From the NCBI GenBank assembly GCA_005878635.1, contig VBLS01000028.1, positions 1-12,968 of the forward strand: a stretch of 12,968 nt of DNA, given 5' to 3'. Shown piece after piece: positions 7,558 to 12,968 of the stretch (position 1 is the stretch's first letter; the number at the start of each line of letters is the position of its first letter). A model generated the notes under the pieces. The model saw only the letters and a list, made by a program, of their open reading frames with translations, did no database searches and was not told the DNA's origin. This DNA comes from Methanobacteriota archaeon. GTDB lineage: Archaea; Thermoplasmatota; Thermoplasmata; RBG-16-68-12. The translations under genes were made by a program, and so were the position numbers.

Positions 7558-7955
7558 GACGATGCGGCCGGACCGTTGAGTTCGATCCAGAGACCGTCGG
7601 GGTCCCGCACGAAGGCGAGGAGCGATCCGCCCTCCATGAAAGGGGCTTGGGCGGACCGAACGCCCTTCGCCAGCAGCTCGCGGTAGGCGCCCTCGACGTC
7701 CTCGCAATAGAAGGCGATGTGATCTAGGGCATCGCCGCGGCGATAGGGTCCCGCGAAGAATTTGGAGCCTTCCGGGTACCAGTTGAGTTCGAGCAGGAGG
7801 CGGGAATCGGGACTCCGAAGCTCCACCCACTCGCCCTTGGTTTCCGGCACCCGCGCGCGCCGGACAATCCGCATGCCGAGGATGTCGCGGTAGAACGCCA
7901 ACGACCGCTCGATGTCGCGGACCTGAATTCCCACGTACGCAAGTTGGAAGCGCAT
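7554..7955 (-). CDS. VOC/glyoxalase-family protein
   Basis: 133 residues from ATG at 7955 (a TTG at 7961 would add two). Two beta-alpha-beta-beta-beta modules of the vicinal oxygen chelate fold: YVGIQVRDIERSLAFYRDIL (9-28 approx.) opens the first, LDHIAFYCEDVEGAYREL the second, and DPDGLWIELNGP closes it. The usual four metal ligands in such proteins are His/Gln, Glu, His, Glu. Here the Glu in LLLELNW, the His in LDHIAF and the Glu in WIELNG are present, but the first position is Tyr (AYVGIQV). It may therefore bind metal differently or be non-enzymatic; methylmalonyl-CoA epimerase or glyoxalase I function cannot be asserted. Its stop overlaps that of the acyl-CoA synthetase. No clear Shine-Dalgarno is seen, and CTTATCC lies about 30 bases upstream. 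Confidence 0.85.
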   Translation of the reverse strand: MRFQLAYVGIQVRDIERSLAFYRDILGMRIVRRARVPETKGEWVELRSPDSRLLLELNWYPEGSKFFAGPYRRGDALDHIAFYCEDVEGAYRELLAKGVRSAQAPFMEGGSLLAFVRDPDGLWIELNGPAASS

Positions 7956-7980
7956 CGTCAACGTGTCGGACGCGGCGAAG

Positions 7981-8044
7981 CCGGATAAGGGATTCGCCGC
8001 CGGGCGAAGGCACGCAACGCTTGTACGCTCGGAACGCTATCCGG
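7981..8044. promoter_or_regulatory. Inverted CCGGATA...TATCCGG pair between divergent VOC and ACT genes
   Basis: CCGGATA at 7981-7987 and TATCCGG at 8038-8044 form a perfect 7-base inverted repeat. Each arm therefore reads TATCCGG towards its own gene, about 25 bases before the VOC start and 16 before the ACT start. It could be two promoter elements or two half-sites of an operator. Confidence 0.4.
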
Positions 8045-8050
8045 GCGCGA

Positions 8051-8055
8051 GGGAG
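8051..8055 (+). promoter_or_regulatory. Shine-Dalgarno for the ACT-domain gene (TTG start)
   Basis: GGGAG ends five bases before the TTG at 8061 and is the main reason for choosing this non-ATG start; no ATG exists near the domain's N-terminus. Confidence 0.6.
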
Positions 8056-8060
8056 AAACA

Positions 8061-8435
8061 TTGATCCAGATTGACATCGACGTGCCCGATCGTCCGGGCG
8101 AACTCGCGAAGCTCGCGGCGGTCCTCGGCGAGGCCGGCATCAACATCGATGCGATCAGCGCGGAGTCCGTGGCCGGCCGGTCCTATGTCAGCCTGATCGC
8201 GAGCCAGCCAATGCAGGCCCGCGAGGCGCTGGTGAAACACGGATATGCCTGCTCGACGCGGACGGTCCTCGTCGTCCGACTCGAAGACAAACCCGGTTCC
8301 CTCGCGGCACTCGCGAAGAGGCTCGGGGATGCCGGCGTCGACGTGGTCAGCGCGATCCAGCTCGGAACCGTCGGGGGCCGCCCGCAGCTTGCCCTCGGGG
8401 TGGACAACCTCGAGAAGGCCCGTTCTCTGGTTTGA
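8061..8435 (+). CDS. Tandem ACT-domain protein
   Basis: 124 residues with a TTG start supported by a GGGAG. Two ACT domains fill the whole protein: residues 1-65 (DVPDRPGELAKLAAVLGEAG, INIDAISAES) and 68-124 (LEDKPGSLAALAKRLGDAG, VDVVSAIQLG). The D/E-x-P-G-x-L pattern between the first strand and helix is the hallmark of ACT small-molecule, usually amino-acid, binding domains. With no catalytic domain attached, it is a stand-alone regulator or ligand sensor; partner and ligand are unknown. It is transcribed divergently from the VOC gene and is followed by 121 bases of structured spacer before the coiled-coil gene, with which it might be co-transcribed. Confidence 0.88.
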   Translation: MIQIDIDVPDRPGELAKLAAVLGEAGINIDAISAESVAGRSYVSLIASQPMQAREALVKHGYACSTRTVLVVRLEDKPGSLAALAKRLGDAGVDVVSAIQLGTVGGRPQLALGVDNLEKARSLV

Positions 8436-8436
8436 T

Positions 8437-8461
8437 GCGGGTTCGAATCCCCCACCCTCGA
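8437..8461 (+). other. tRNA T-arm / B-box-like sequence after the ACT gene
   Basis: GGTTCGAATCC at 8440-8450 matches the B-box/T-loop consensus exactly. The flanks GCGGG (8437-8441) and CCCCC (8449-8453) pair at four of five positions, and ACCCTCG with A follows like a 3' acceptor strand and discriminator. No D-arm, good anticodon arm or matching 5' acceptor lies upstream in the ACT coding region, so this is not an intact tRNA gene. It may be a remnant, an attachment site or chance. Confidence 0.35.
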
Positions 8462-8501
8462 TGTCGAGGATGATAACGAGGGCCAGCGGACAGAAACCCT
8501 C
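8455..8501 (+). other. Mutually exclusive stems in the ACT to coiled-coil spacer
   Basis: CCTCGA (8456-8461) pairs with TCGAGG (8464-8469; practically five pairs with a 4-base loop). CCCTCG (8455-8460) can instead pair with CGAGGG (8477-8482), and GAGGG (8478-8482) can pair with CCCTC (8497-8501). The segments compete, as in a terminator or attenuator. GATAAC at 8472-8477 lies inside. Function is inference. The rest of 8436-8556 shows only the Shine-Dalgarno at 8541-8546. Confidence 0.35.
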
Positions 8502-8540
8502 AAGATGCGGACCCTTCCTATCTTCCACGTAGGGGTAAGG

Positions 8541-8546
8541 GGAGGT
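8541..8546 (+). promoter_or_regulatory. Shine-Dalgarno of the short coiled-coil gene
   Basis: GGAGGT, ten bases before the ATG at 8557, supports that start over the in-frame ATG at 8641, which has no such site. Confidence 0.65.
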
Positions 8547-8556
8547 CGTCCCAGCT

Positions 8557-9249
8557 ATGAGAGAGTCCGTCGTCGACGAAGCGCCGGCCCAGCCGGATGG
8601 GACGGTGGGCGCGGCGAGGTCCGCCGTTCAAGCCCCTCGCATGGTCCCGAAGATCGACTACGAACGGATCTTCGTCCTCGACGAAGGGACGAGGTTGCTG
8701 GGCGAATACGCCCTCCGCGATGACTGCCCCCTGGAGTACGACGATCTCCTCCGGTCGATCCCGGTCAGCGGCATGCGCCATCTCGTCGCGTTTTACCAAG
8801 GCGAGTACGCCTTCACTCCGTTTCGAGTCGAAGACCTGTGGTTCGTCGTGTTGAGCCACGGGGTCCCGAGGATCGAGGAGAGAGGTTCGATTGGCACCCT
8901 CCTGGCAGCGATGCGCGTGCATCTCCCTCCCGTCCTTTCGCCGGCCGTCGCTGCGCGGGAGGACGCACTCCGCGAACGAGAACGCGAAGTGGGGGCGCGC
9001 GAGGCGAGCCTCGGTCGTCGCGAGCAGAAGATCGCCCTCCTCGAGGCGGAACTCCGAAGCTCCGCCATGGCCCTCCGGGATCTGGAGGCCGAGGTCCGGA
9101 CAAGGGAGACGCGCCTGGTCGCCCTCCGGGATTACGCGATCCTAATGCAGCGCACGTTCCGGCAGGCGACGTTGAAATCGCCTTCCGTTCCCGAATCCGA
9201 TTCGACGACGGCGACACACGACAAAACGCCATCCGCGCCGCCACAATGA
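8557..9249 (+). CDS. Short coiled-coil protein with novel N-terminal domain (paralogue 1)
   Basis: 230 residues, no signal peptide or membrane segment, so probably cytoplasmic. I do not recognise the family. Residues 1-30 look disordered. Residues 36-125 form a compact domain starting ERIFVLDEGTRLLGEY and containing DDCPLEYDDLL, QGEYAFTPF and WFVVLSHG. Residues 130-200 are a strongly charged coiled coil (REREVGAREASLGRREQK) ending in RDYAILMQRTFRQA, and 205-230 is a Ser/Thr/Pro tail. Without gaps, residues 36-102 match residues 39-105 of the next gene at 28 of 67 positions by hand count, and the end of the coiled coil also matches (DYA-x-x-MQ), so the two are paralogues. A weak GATAAC at 8472 lacks the TATA partner seen for the next gene. 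Oligomeric scaffold or adaptor is a guess. Confidence 0.85.
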   Translation: MRESVVDEAPAQPDGTVGAARSAVQAPRMVPKIDYERIFVLDEGTRLLGEYALRDDCPLEYDDLLRSIPVSGMRHLVAFYQGEYAFTPFRVEDLWFVVLSHGVPRIEERGSIGTLLAAMRVHLPPVLSPAVAAREDALREREREVGAREASLGRREQKIALLEAELRSSAMALRDLEAEVRTRETRLVALRDYAILMQRTFRQATLKSPSVPESDSTTATHDKTPSAPPQ

Positions 9250-9267
9250 GCGGCCCTTCTCACGACC

Positions 9268-9294
9268 GATAACCAAAGCCCGCCCCTTAAATAG
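9268..9294 (+). promoter_or_regulatory. Promoter of the long coiled-coil gene: GATAACCA-N8-CCCTTAAATAG
   Basis: GATAACCA (9268-9275) and CCCTTAAATAG (9284-9294) are separated by eight bases. TTAAATAG is an archaeal TATA box with a C-rich element before it; transcription would begin near 9318, leaving a leader of about 48 bases. The same two blocks with the same spacing recur at 10796-10822. Confidence 0.75.
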
Positions 9295-9341
9295 AGTGCA
9301 GCCCGCTCGATTCTCTCCGACGAACTCGTGTGAGGGAACGC

Positions 9342-9356
9342 CCTCGCATATCGAGG
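9342..9356 (+). promoter_or_regulatory. Small hairpin containing the GAGG ribosome binding site
   Basis: CCTCG (9342-9346) and CGAGG (9352-9356) pair around a CATAT loop. GAGG at 9353-9356, ten bases before the ATG at 9367, is the likely Shine-Dalgarno and would be partly hidden in the stem. Confidence 0.4.
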
Positions 9357-9366
9357 CGGGCAGCGC

Positions 9367-10770
9367 ATGCAAGGGCCGATCCAAGCCCTGGTGACGGGAA
9401 TCTTACTGCGAGGTCTCAGCCCGGCCCTTCTCCCGGTCCTCATGGCGGCGCCCGCGAGGAAGGCGGTCCGCGCACAGCTCAAAAAAATCTACGTCCTCGA
9501 CGACCGAGGCGAGATGTCCGGCGAATACATCCTCGATGCGGACTGCCCGATCGACTACGACGATTTCCTGAAGGTCCTGCCGCCGGAAGGGATCGGAGAT
9601 CGAGATTCTCTCTTCGTCGGAGAATACGTGTTCACCGCCTTCCAAAGTGGGAAGTTCGTCTTCGTCCTCCTGTCTCGCGGACATCTCGCGAGCGAGGACG
9701 TCGACTGGACCGCCCTCTTATTGACCGCCGCGGATTCCCATCTCGCGGCGAAGGGTGGCACCCCGGTCCGGGGCTCAGAGTCGAAGGTCGACTCGGACAA
9801 GGGGCTTGCCGATCGCGAGTCGCGACTCAATACGAAGGAGAAGGCCCTCGCCGAACAGGAGGCCAAACTGAAGGCCGAACTCGCGAACCTCTCTGGCCGA
9901 CAGGAGGAACTCAATCGACAGAAGGCGGGCCTTGCCTCGCTTGCGGACTACGCGGCCCGGATGCAAGACTCCGTCTCGCGCGGCGTCTCGCGGGCGATGA
10001 AGACCCTCGAGATGACGAAGCAGCTCGCCTCGAACCAGGCCCTCGAATCGAAGAAGGCCGATCCGAAGATGACGGCGGAGGCCCGGCAAGCGTTCGAACA
10101 GGAGCGCAAGGCCATCATCGCGGAGAGGAACGAACTCGCGACTCGATTTTCGGAGGCGTCCGCTCAAATCGAGAGGATTCAACAGGAGGCGCGCGAGGCG
10201 GTCGCCACGCTCGAGAAAGAGCGGAAAGATGTCGCGGCGCGATCGGTCGAGGAAGAAAAAACCCGCAAAGAGATCGAGGCGCGCGTCGCCGACCTGAGCC
10301 AACGGTTCGCAGCGATGGCGAAAGAACGACTCGTCGCATCCCACCGCGAGCCCGGTTCCGCCCCCACCGACGAGGTTCGGAAAGCCCAGGAGGGTGAGAA
10401 AGAGGAACTGGCCCGCGAACGGAAGTTCCTCCAGCGCCGCGCGATCGAACTCCTGGATCGGGAGGAACGGGTTCGAGATCGCGAGGCGAAGTCCGACGAG
10501 CGGGAGCATGACCTCGCGCGCCGCACGGACGACTTGACGACACGAGAACAAGACGTGGGCCGTCAGAAGACAATCCTCGCGCAGGCGAGGGCGCCGGCGC
10601 CCGACGCGCGCGCGCAGACCGACGAGGCCAAGAAGGACATTGAGCGAAGGGTGAAGATCATCCAGCAGAAGGCCCTGGAACTCCTCGACCGCGAGGAGAA
10701 ACTGCGCCGACGAGCGGCCGAGCTCGAAGCGATGGAAGCCCGCCTTTCAGGTCGGGTCACCGCCGAGTAG
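9367..10770 (+). CDS. Long coiled-coil protein with novel N-terminal domain (paralogue 2)
   Basis: 467 residues; family not recognised. Residues 1-34 are hydrophobic to amphipathic (ALVTGILLRGLSPALLPVLM); an ATG at 9442 would remove the first 25 and leave a soluble protein starting just before the conserved domain, so the start is uncertain. Residues 39-128 repeat the head domain of the preceding gene: KKIYVLDDRGEMSGEY, DADCPIDYDDFL, VGEYVFTAF, KFVFVLLSRG. The rest is almost entirely charged coiled coil: about 140-212 (ending ADYAARMQ, as in paralogue 1), 235-325, 335-402 and 415-462. Two copies of a QxxAxELLDREE segment lie at 352-374 and 428-452. It resembles structural or SMC-like coiled-coil proteins in composition only; there is no ATPase motif. 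It has its own promoter with the GATAACCA element, and its stop is followed by the promoter of the secreted protein. Confidence 0.87.
   Translation: MQGPIQALVTGILLRGLSPALLPVLMAAPARKAVRAQLKKIYVLDDRGEMSGEYILDADCPIDYDDFLKVLPPEGIGDRDSLFVGEYVFTAFQSGKFVFVLLSRGHLASEDVDWTALLLTAADSHLAAKGGTPVRGSESKVDSDKGLADRESRLNTKEKALAEQEAKLKAELANLSGRQEELNRQKAGLASLADYAARMQDSVSRGVSRAMKTLEMTKQLASNQALESKKADPKMTAEARQAFEQERKAIIAERNELATRFSEASAQIERIQQEAREAVATLEKERKDVAARSVEEEKTRKEIEARVADLSQRFAAMAKERLVASHREPGSAPTDEVRKAQEGEKEELARERKFLQRRAIELLDREERVRDREAKSDEREHDLARRTDDLTTREQDVGRQKTILAQARAPAPDARAQTDEAKKDIERRVKIIQQKALELLDREEKLRRRAAELEAMEARLSGRVTAE
10420..10722 (+). repeat. Internal duplication in the long coiled-coil protein
   Basis: Bases 10420-10488 and 10648-10722 encode RKFLQRRAIELLDREERVR and RVKIIQQKALELLDREEKLR, a shared QxxAxELLDREExxRxR segment 76 residues apart, each preceded by an E/K-rich stretch containing TDE. 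The spacing suggests duplication of a segment of about 76 residues followed by divergence. Confidence 0.6.
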
Positions 10771-10795
10771 CGGTTCCCTCCATATAATCATCTCA

Positions 10796-10822
10796 GATAA
10801 CCACCGAACGGCCCTTAAATAG
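10796..10822 (+). promoter_or_regulatory. Promoter of the secreted DNRLRE protein: GATAACCA-N8-CCCTTAAATAG
   Basis: GATAACCA (10796-10803), eight bases, then CCCTTAAATAG (10812-10822): the same arrangement as at 9268-9294. A start near 10845-10850 puts the TTG at 10852 almost at the 5' end of the transcript. Confidence 0.75.
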
Positions 10823-10851
10823 CTCACTCCCGGCTCTTTTCCTGATTCCCT

Positions 10852-12510
10852 TTGAGAAGAGTCGCCCCTCCAGTCGGAGGCATGCCATGGCGCGGCGCGC
10901 TCATCGCCACGATCGGCATTCTCCTCCTGGGAGCGTTGTCGAGTCTCGCGGTCCCGCCCGCCCACGCGGATCCGACGACGATGGACAACGGCGACGGCAC
11001 ATCGACGGCGGTCTGGAACTTCACAACGCCGTCCGACTATGCGATGGCCAATACCGAGATCTCCGGGGCGACCGCGGCCCTTGAACGGTATGTGACCTGG
11101 TGGAACAGCACGACCGCGGCGGACTTCGCGGCGCCGGACAACGTGACGAACGTGGACCTCGCCCGCTCGCCCGGCAACGTCACCCTCGCGGCAACCTCGG
11201 GCCCGTCCACCCTTCTCAGCCTGCAACCGGCCCCGGCCGTCGGCGAGGATACGTGGCTGGACCAGCAGAATGTGAACATGAACCATGGGTCCGACACGAC
11301 CCTGATCTTGGACGGGTTCAACCCGCAATCTCGTCCCATCCTCCGATTCGACCTCTCGTCAATCCCCGCAGGCGCGGTCATCGACGGCGCGACCCTCAAC
11401 CTCTATCAGAGCGCGGGAGTTGGCGCGACCTTCACCGGATACGCGGTCCAGGTGACGTCTTCCTGGAATGAAGCACAAGCCACCTGGAACAACCGGATGA
11501 CCGGGACGCCGTGGGGGACGGCGGGCGGGGACATCAACGTCCATGTCATCGGACAGGTGTCTCTGGACAACACCGCGGGCTGGCGTTCGTGGAACGTCAC
11601 GCAACTCGTTGACCTCTGGTACCGGGGCCGACTTCCCAATAACGGTCTCATGCTCGCGGCGATCAGCACCGGCGCCAACGCGGACAAGACGTTCTTCTCG
11701 AGCGATTATGCCGTCGATGCCACTCGGCGCCCGCGCCTCGATCTCTCGTACCGAATCCTGGGCGCGGCCGGGGTGTATGTGTCGAAAGTCGGCGGACCGG
11801 GAACGATGGCGCAATGGCAGTCGATCTCGTGGAACGCCTCCGCGCGGTCGCTCGTCGCCGACGAGTTCAACGGCGGATCGCTAGACCCGAAGTGGACTTG
11901 GATCAACCCACCGGCCGCGCAGGACGTCGGAGCGACGACGCCCGGCCACCTCCATGTCGTTTCGACCACCGGCGCGGACATCGGTGGGGCGACGTTCACC
12001 GGCAACGTACTCTGGGGACGAATCGTCGGAGACTTCAACGCGACGATGAAGTTCTCGACGAACCCGACGGCGGGCGGGCAGAAAGCAGGGCTCATGGCGC
12101 TCCTCGACACGTGGAACTGGTACGGCGTCCAGAAGCGGTATGATTCGGCAAGTGGCACCGTCCGATGGCAGATCCGCGCGACGGCGGATGCAGCGACCAC
12201 GACCAGGGTCGACGTCGCGAACGCGAACCCGATCCCGGCTTGGTCTCGCCTCGTGCGCACGGGGAACACCTTCCAGGCATGGACAAGCGACAACGGAATC
12301 GCCTGGGTTCTCCGAGATACTTACTCGCCAACGGACGAATATCCGTACGCGATCCGGCTTGCCTTCTTCACCGCCGATGGCACTTCGGGGGTTCCCCTCG
12401 CGGTCGACGTGGACTACATTCGAGTCAGCCAGGGGCCCGATGCGACGGTAGCCGTCTCGACGCGGACCGGGAACGTCACCCATACGCGAATCCCGCGGGG
12501 TCCGGCCTGA
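10852..12510 (+). CDS. Secreted DNRLRE and DUF1349-like protein, stops early at an apparent frameshift
   Basis: 552 residues from TTG at 10852, nearly leaderless from the promoter at 10812; ATG at 10882 (542 residues) is the alternative, but the GGAGG before it is only one base away. A signal peptide is clear (GALIATIGILLLGAL, cleavage near PAHADP). Numbering from ATG 10882, residues about 120-290 match the DNRLRE beta-sandwich type found in archaeal and bacterial surface proteins (DTWLDQQN, PILRFDLSSIPAGAVIDGATL, SSWNEAQATWNNR, WNVTQLVDLWYRG, RRPRLDLSY). Residues about 325-516 match a concanavalin-like DUF1349 domain (DEFNGGSLDPKWTW, GLMALLDTWNWYGVQKRY, VDVDYIRV). After TRTGN the frame runs into TGA at 12508, while homologous-looking sequence goes on in another frame. 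Sugar or matrix binding outside the cell is inference. Confidence 0.85.
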   Translation: MRRVAPPVGGMPWRGALIATIGILLLGALSSLAVPPAHADPTTMDNGDGTSTAVWNFTTPSDYAMANTEISGATAALERYVTWWNSTTAADFAAPDNVTNVDLARSPGNVTLAATSGPSTLLSLQPAPAVGEDTWLDQQNVNMNHGSDTTLILDGFNPQSRPILRFDLSSIPAGAVIDGATLNLYQSAGVGATFTGYAVQVTSSWNEAQATWNNRMTGTPWGTAGGDINVHVIGQVSLDNTAGWRSWNVTQLVDLWYRGRLPNNGLMLAAISTGANADKTFFSSDYAVDATRRPRLDLSYRILGAAGVYVSKVGGPGTMAQWQSISWNASARSLVADEFNGGSLDPKWTWINPPAAQDVGATTPGHLHVVSTTGADIGGATFTGNVLWGRIVGDFNATMKFSTNPTAGGQKAGLMALLDTWNWYGVQKRYDSASGTVRWQIRATADAATTTRVDVANANPIPAWSRLVRTGNTFQAWTSDNGIAWVLRDTYSPTDEYPYAIRLAFFTADGTSGVPLAVDVDYIRVSQGPDATVAVSTRTGNVTHTRIPRGPA

Positions 12511-12968
12511 GCGGAAGTTCGCGGTACCTTGAGTTCCGTCTCTCGTTCGCGGTCACCTCCCCGGATCACACGCCCGTCGTCGGAGACGTGAATGTCTCGT
12601 GGGCAGCCCGGAGGACGGCGGGGACGGTGGAGACGCGGGACCTCGTCACTTCGGACATTTCCGAGTGGCGGAACGTCAGCGTGGTCCGAACACTGAACGG
12701 GCAGTCGATCGCCTACGATTACTCCCTCGACGGAGGCGGGAGCTGGCGCTCGGTCTCCCCGCCGGCCTCTCTCCTAAGTGAAAGCGTCGCAACGGGTCGG
12801 ATTCGGTTCCGCGCAACTCTGACAACGATGGATCCCACCGTCACGCCGACACTGAGCGAAATCCGCCTCACGTTCCTCGGCGCGCGACCGTGGATCGGAA
12901 TCTCGGCTCCCGCGTTGAACGCCCATGTGACAGGGATCGTCCCGATTCGATACGCCAATTCGACGGGG
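12486..12968 (+). CDS. Continuation of the secreted protein in the -1 frame, open to window end
   Basis: From about 12486 one frame stays open to the last base (161 codons). It begins ANPAGSGLSGSSRYLEFRLS, which reads directly on from the TRTGN of the preceding frame. It contains two copies of a strand pattern, SRYLEFRLSF...TPVVGDVNVSW and GRIRFRATLT...VTPTLSEIRLTF, common in archaeal and bacterial secreted beta-sandwich modules, and then starts an Ig-like domain (WIGISAPALNAHVTGIVPI). It has no start codon or ribosome site of its own. One missing base between about 12470 and 12507 would join the two parts. It could be a real disruption, an assembly error or recoding; the first two are more likely. 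Confidence 0.75.

Noticed and set aside
5362..8061. 899-residue open frame on the minus strand opposite the acyl-CoA synthetase
   Set aside because: It lies antisense to a clearly conserved enzyme and the VOC and spacer region, has a composition rich in Arg, Gly, Asp and His typical of the complement of GC-rich codons, and shows no domain.
8380..8520. Complete or permuted tRNA gene built around the T-arm at 8437-8453
   Set aside because: No D-arm with GG, no 5-bp anticodon stem with a 7-base loop and only imperfect acceptor pairing in either the normal or permuted order.
9775..10551. 258-residue open frame on the minus strand opposite the long coiled-coil gene
   Set aside because: Leu/Arg/Phe-rich mirror of the Glu/Lys/Arg coiled-coil codons; the plus-strand protein has a clear paralogue and promoter.
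10781..10790. CATATAATCA as a second TATA box before the secreted-protein gene
   Set aside because: It is about 70 bases from the start, while TTAAATAG at 10815-10822 is better placed and is matched by the upstream promoter.
1..12968. Transposase, integrase, phage or defence genes
   Set aside because: None of the supported proteins shows such domains, and no terminal inverted repeats or target duplications were seen.

Overview
The window looks like chromosomal DNA from a GC-rich archaeon. The archaeal signs are an N-terminal part of a proteasome-activating AAA ATPase, a fused ADP-forming acyl-CoA synthetase, TATA-box promoters (two of them near-identical), at least one probable leaderless start, and large secreted or surface proteins with archaeal-style C-terminal anchoring. 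The mix of beta-helix/Ig-repeat surface proteins carrying a small cytoplasmic C-terminal domain suggests a high-GC Thermoplasmatota lineage. That placement is inference from protein style, not from a marker gene.

Layout. 1-657 (minus): N-terminal 219 residues of a PAN/ARC-type proteasomal ATPase, cut by the window edge. 658-955: non-coding, holding the ATPase leader and structured sequence. 956-5257 (minus): a 1433-residue type I surface protein (signal peptide, glycine-rich beta-helix, four Ig/FN3-like repeats, a Big_5-like domain, one membrane helix, a cytoplasmic domain). 5258-5346: a compact divergent promoter. 5347-7557 (plus): ADP-forming acyl-CoA synthetase, ending tail-to-tail with a VOC/glyoxalase-like protein (minus, 7554-7955); the two stop codons share one CTAG. 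8061-8435 (plus): a tandem ACT-domain protein. 8436-8556: a structured spacer with a tRNA T-arm-like sequence. 8557-9249 and 9367-10770 (plus): two paralogous coiled-coil proteins sharing an unrecognised ~90-residue N-terminal domain. 10852-12968 (plus): a secreted DNRLRE plus DUF1349-like protein, interrupted by an apparent frameshift near 12480-12507 and running off the window.

How the parts may relate. The second coiled-coil gene and the secreted-protein gene have the same promoter architecture, GATAACCA-N8-CCCTTAAATAG, with identical spacing, which suggests co-regulation of an intracellular coiled-coil protein and an exported protein. The coiled-coil pair is the best candidate for an undescribed system: one short and one long protein with a common globular head, a similar first coiled-coil segment ending in a DYA-x-x-MQ motif, and a long extension in the second. 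The cytoplasmic tail of the large surface protein has a loosely similar alpha/beta pattern, but homology is not shown. The metabolic genes (acyl-CoA synthetase, VOC, ACT) look like ordinary housekeeping or regulatory neighbours.
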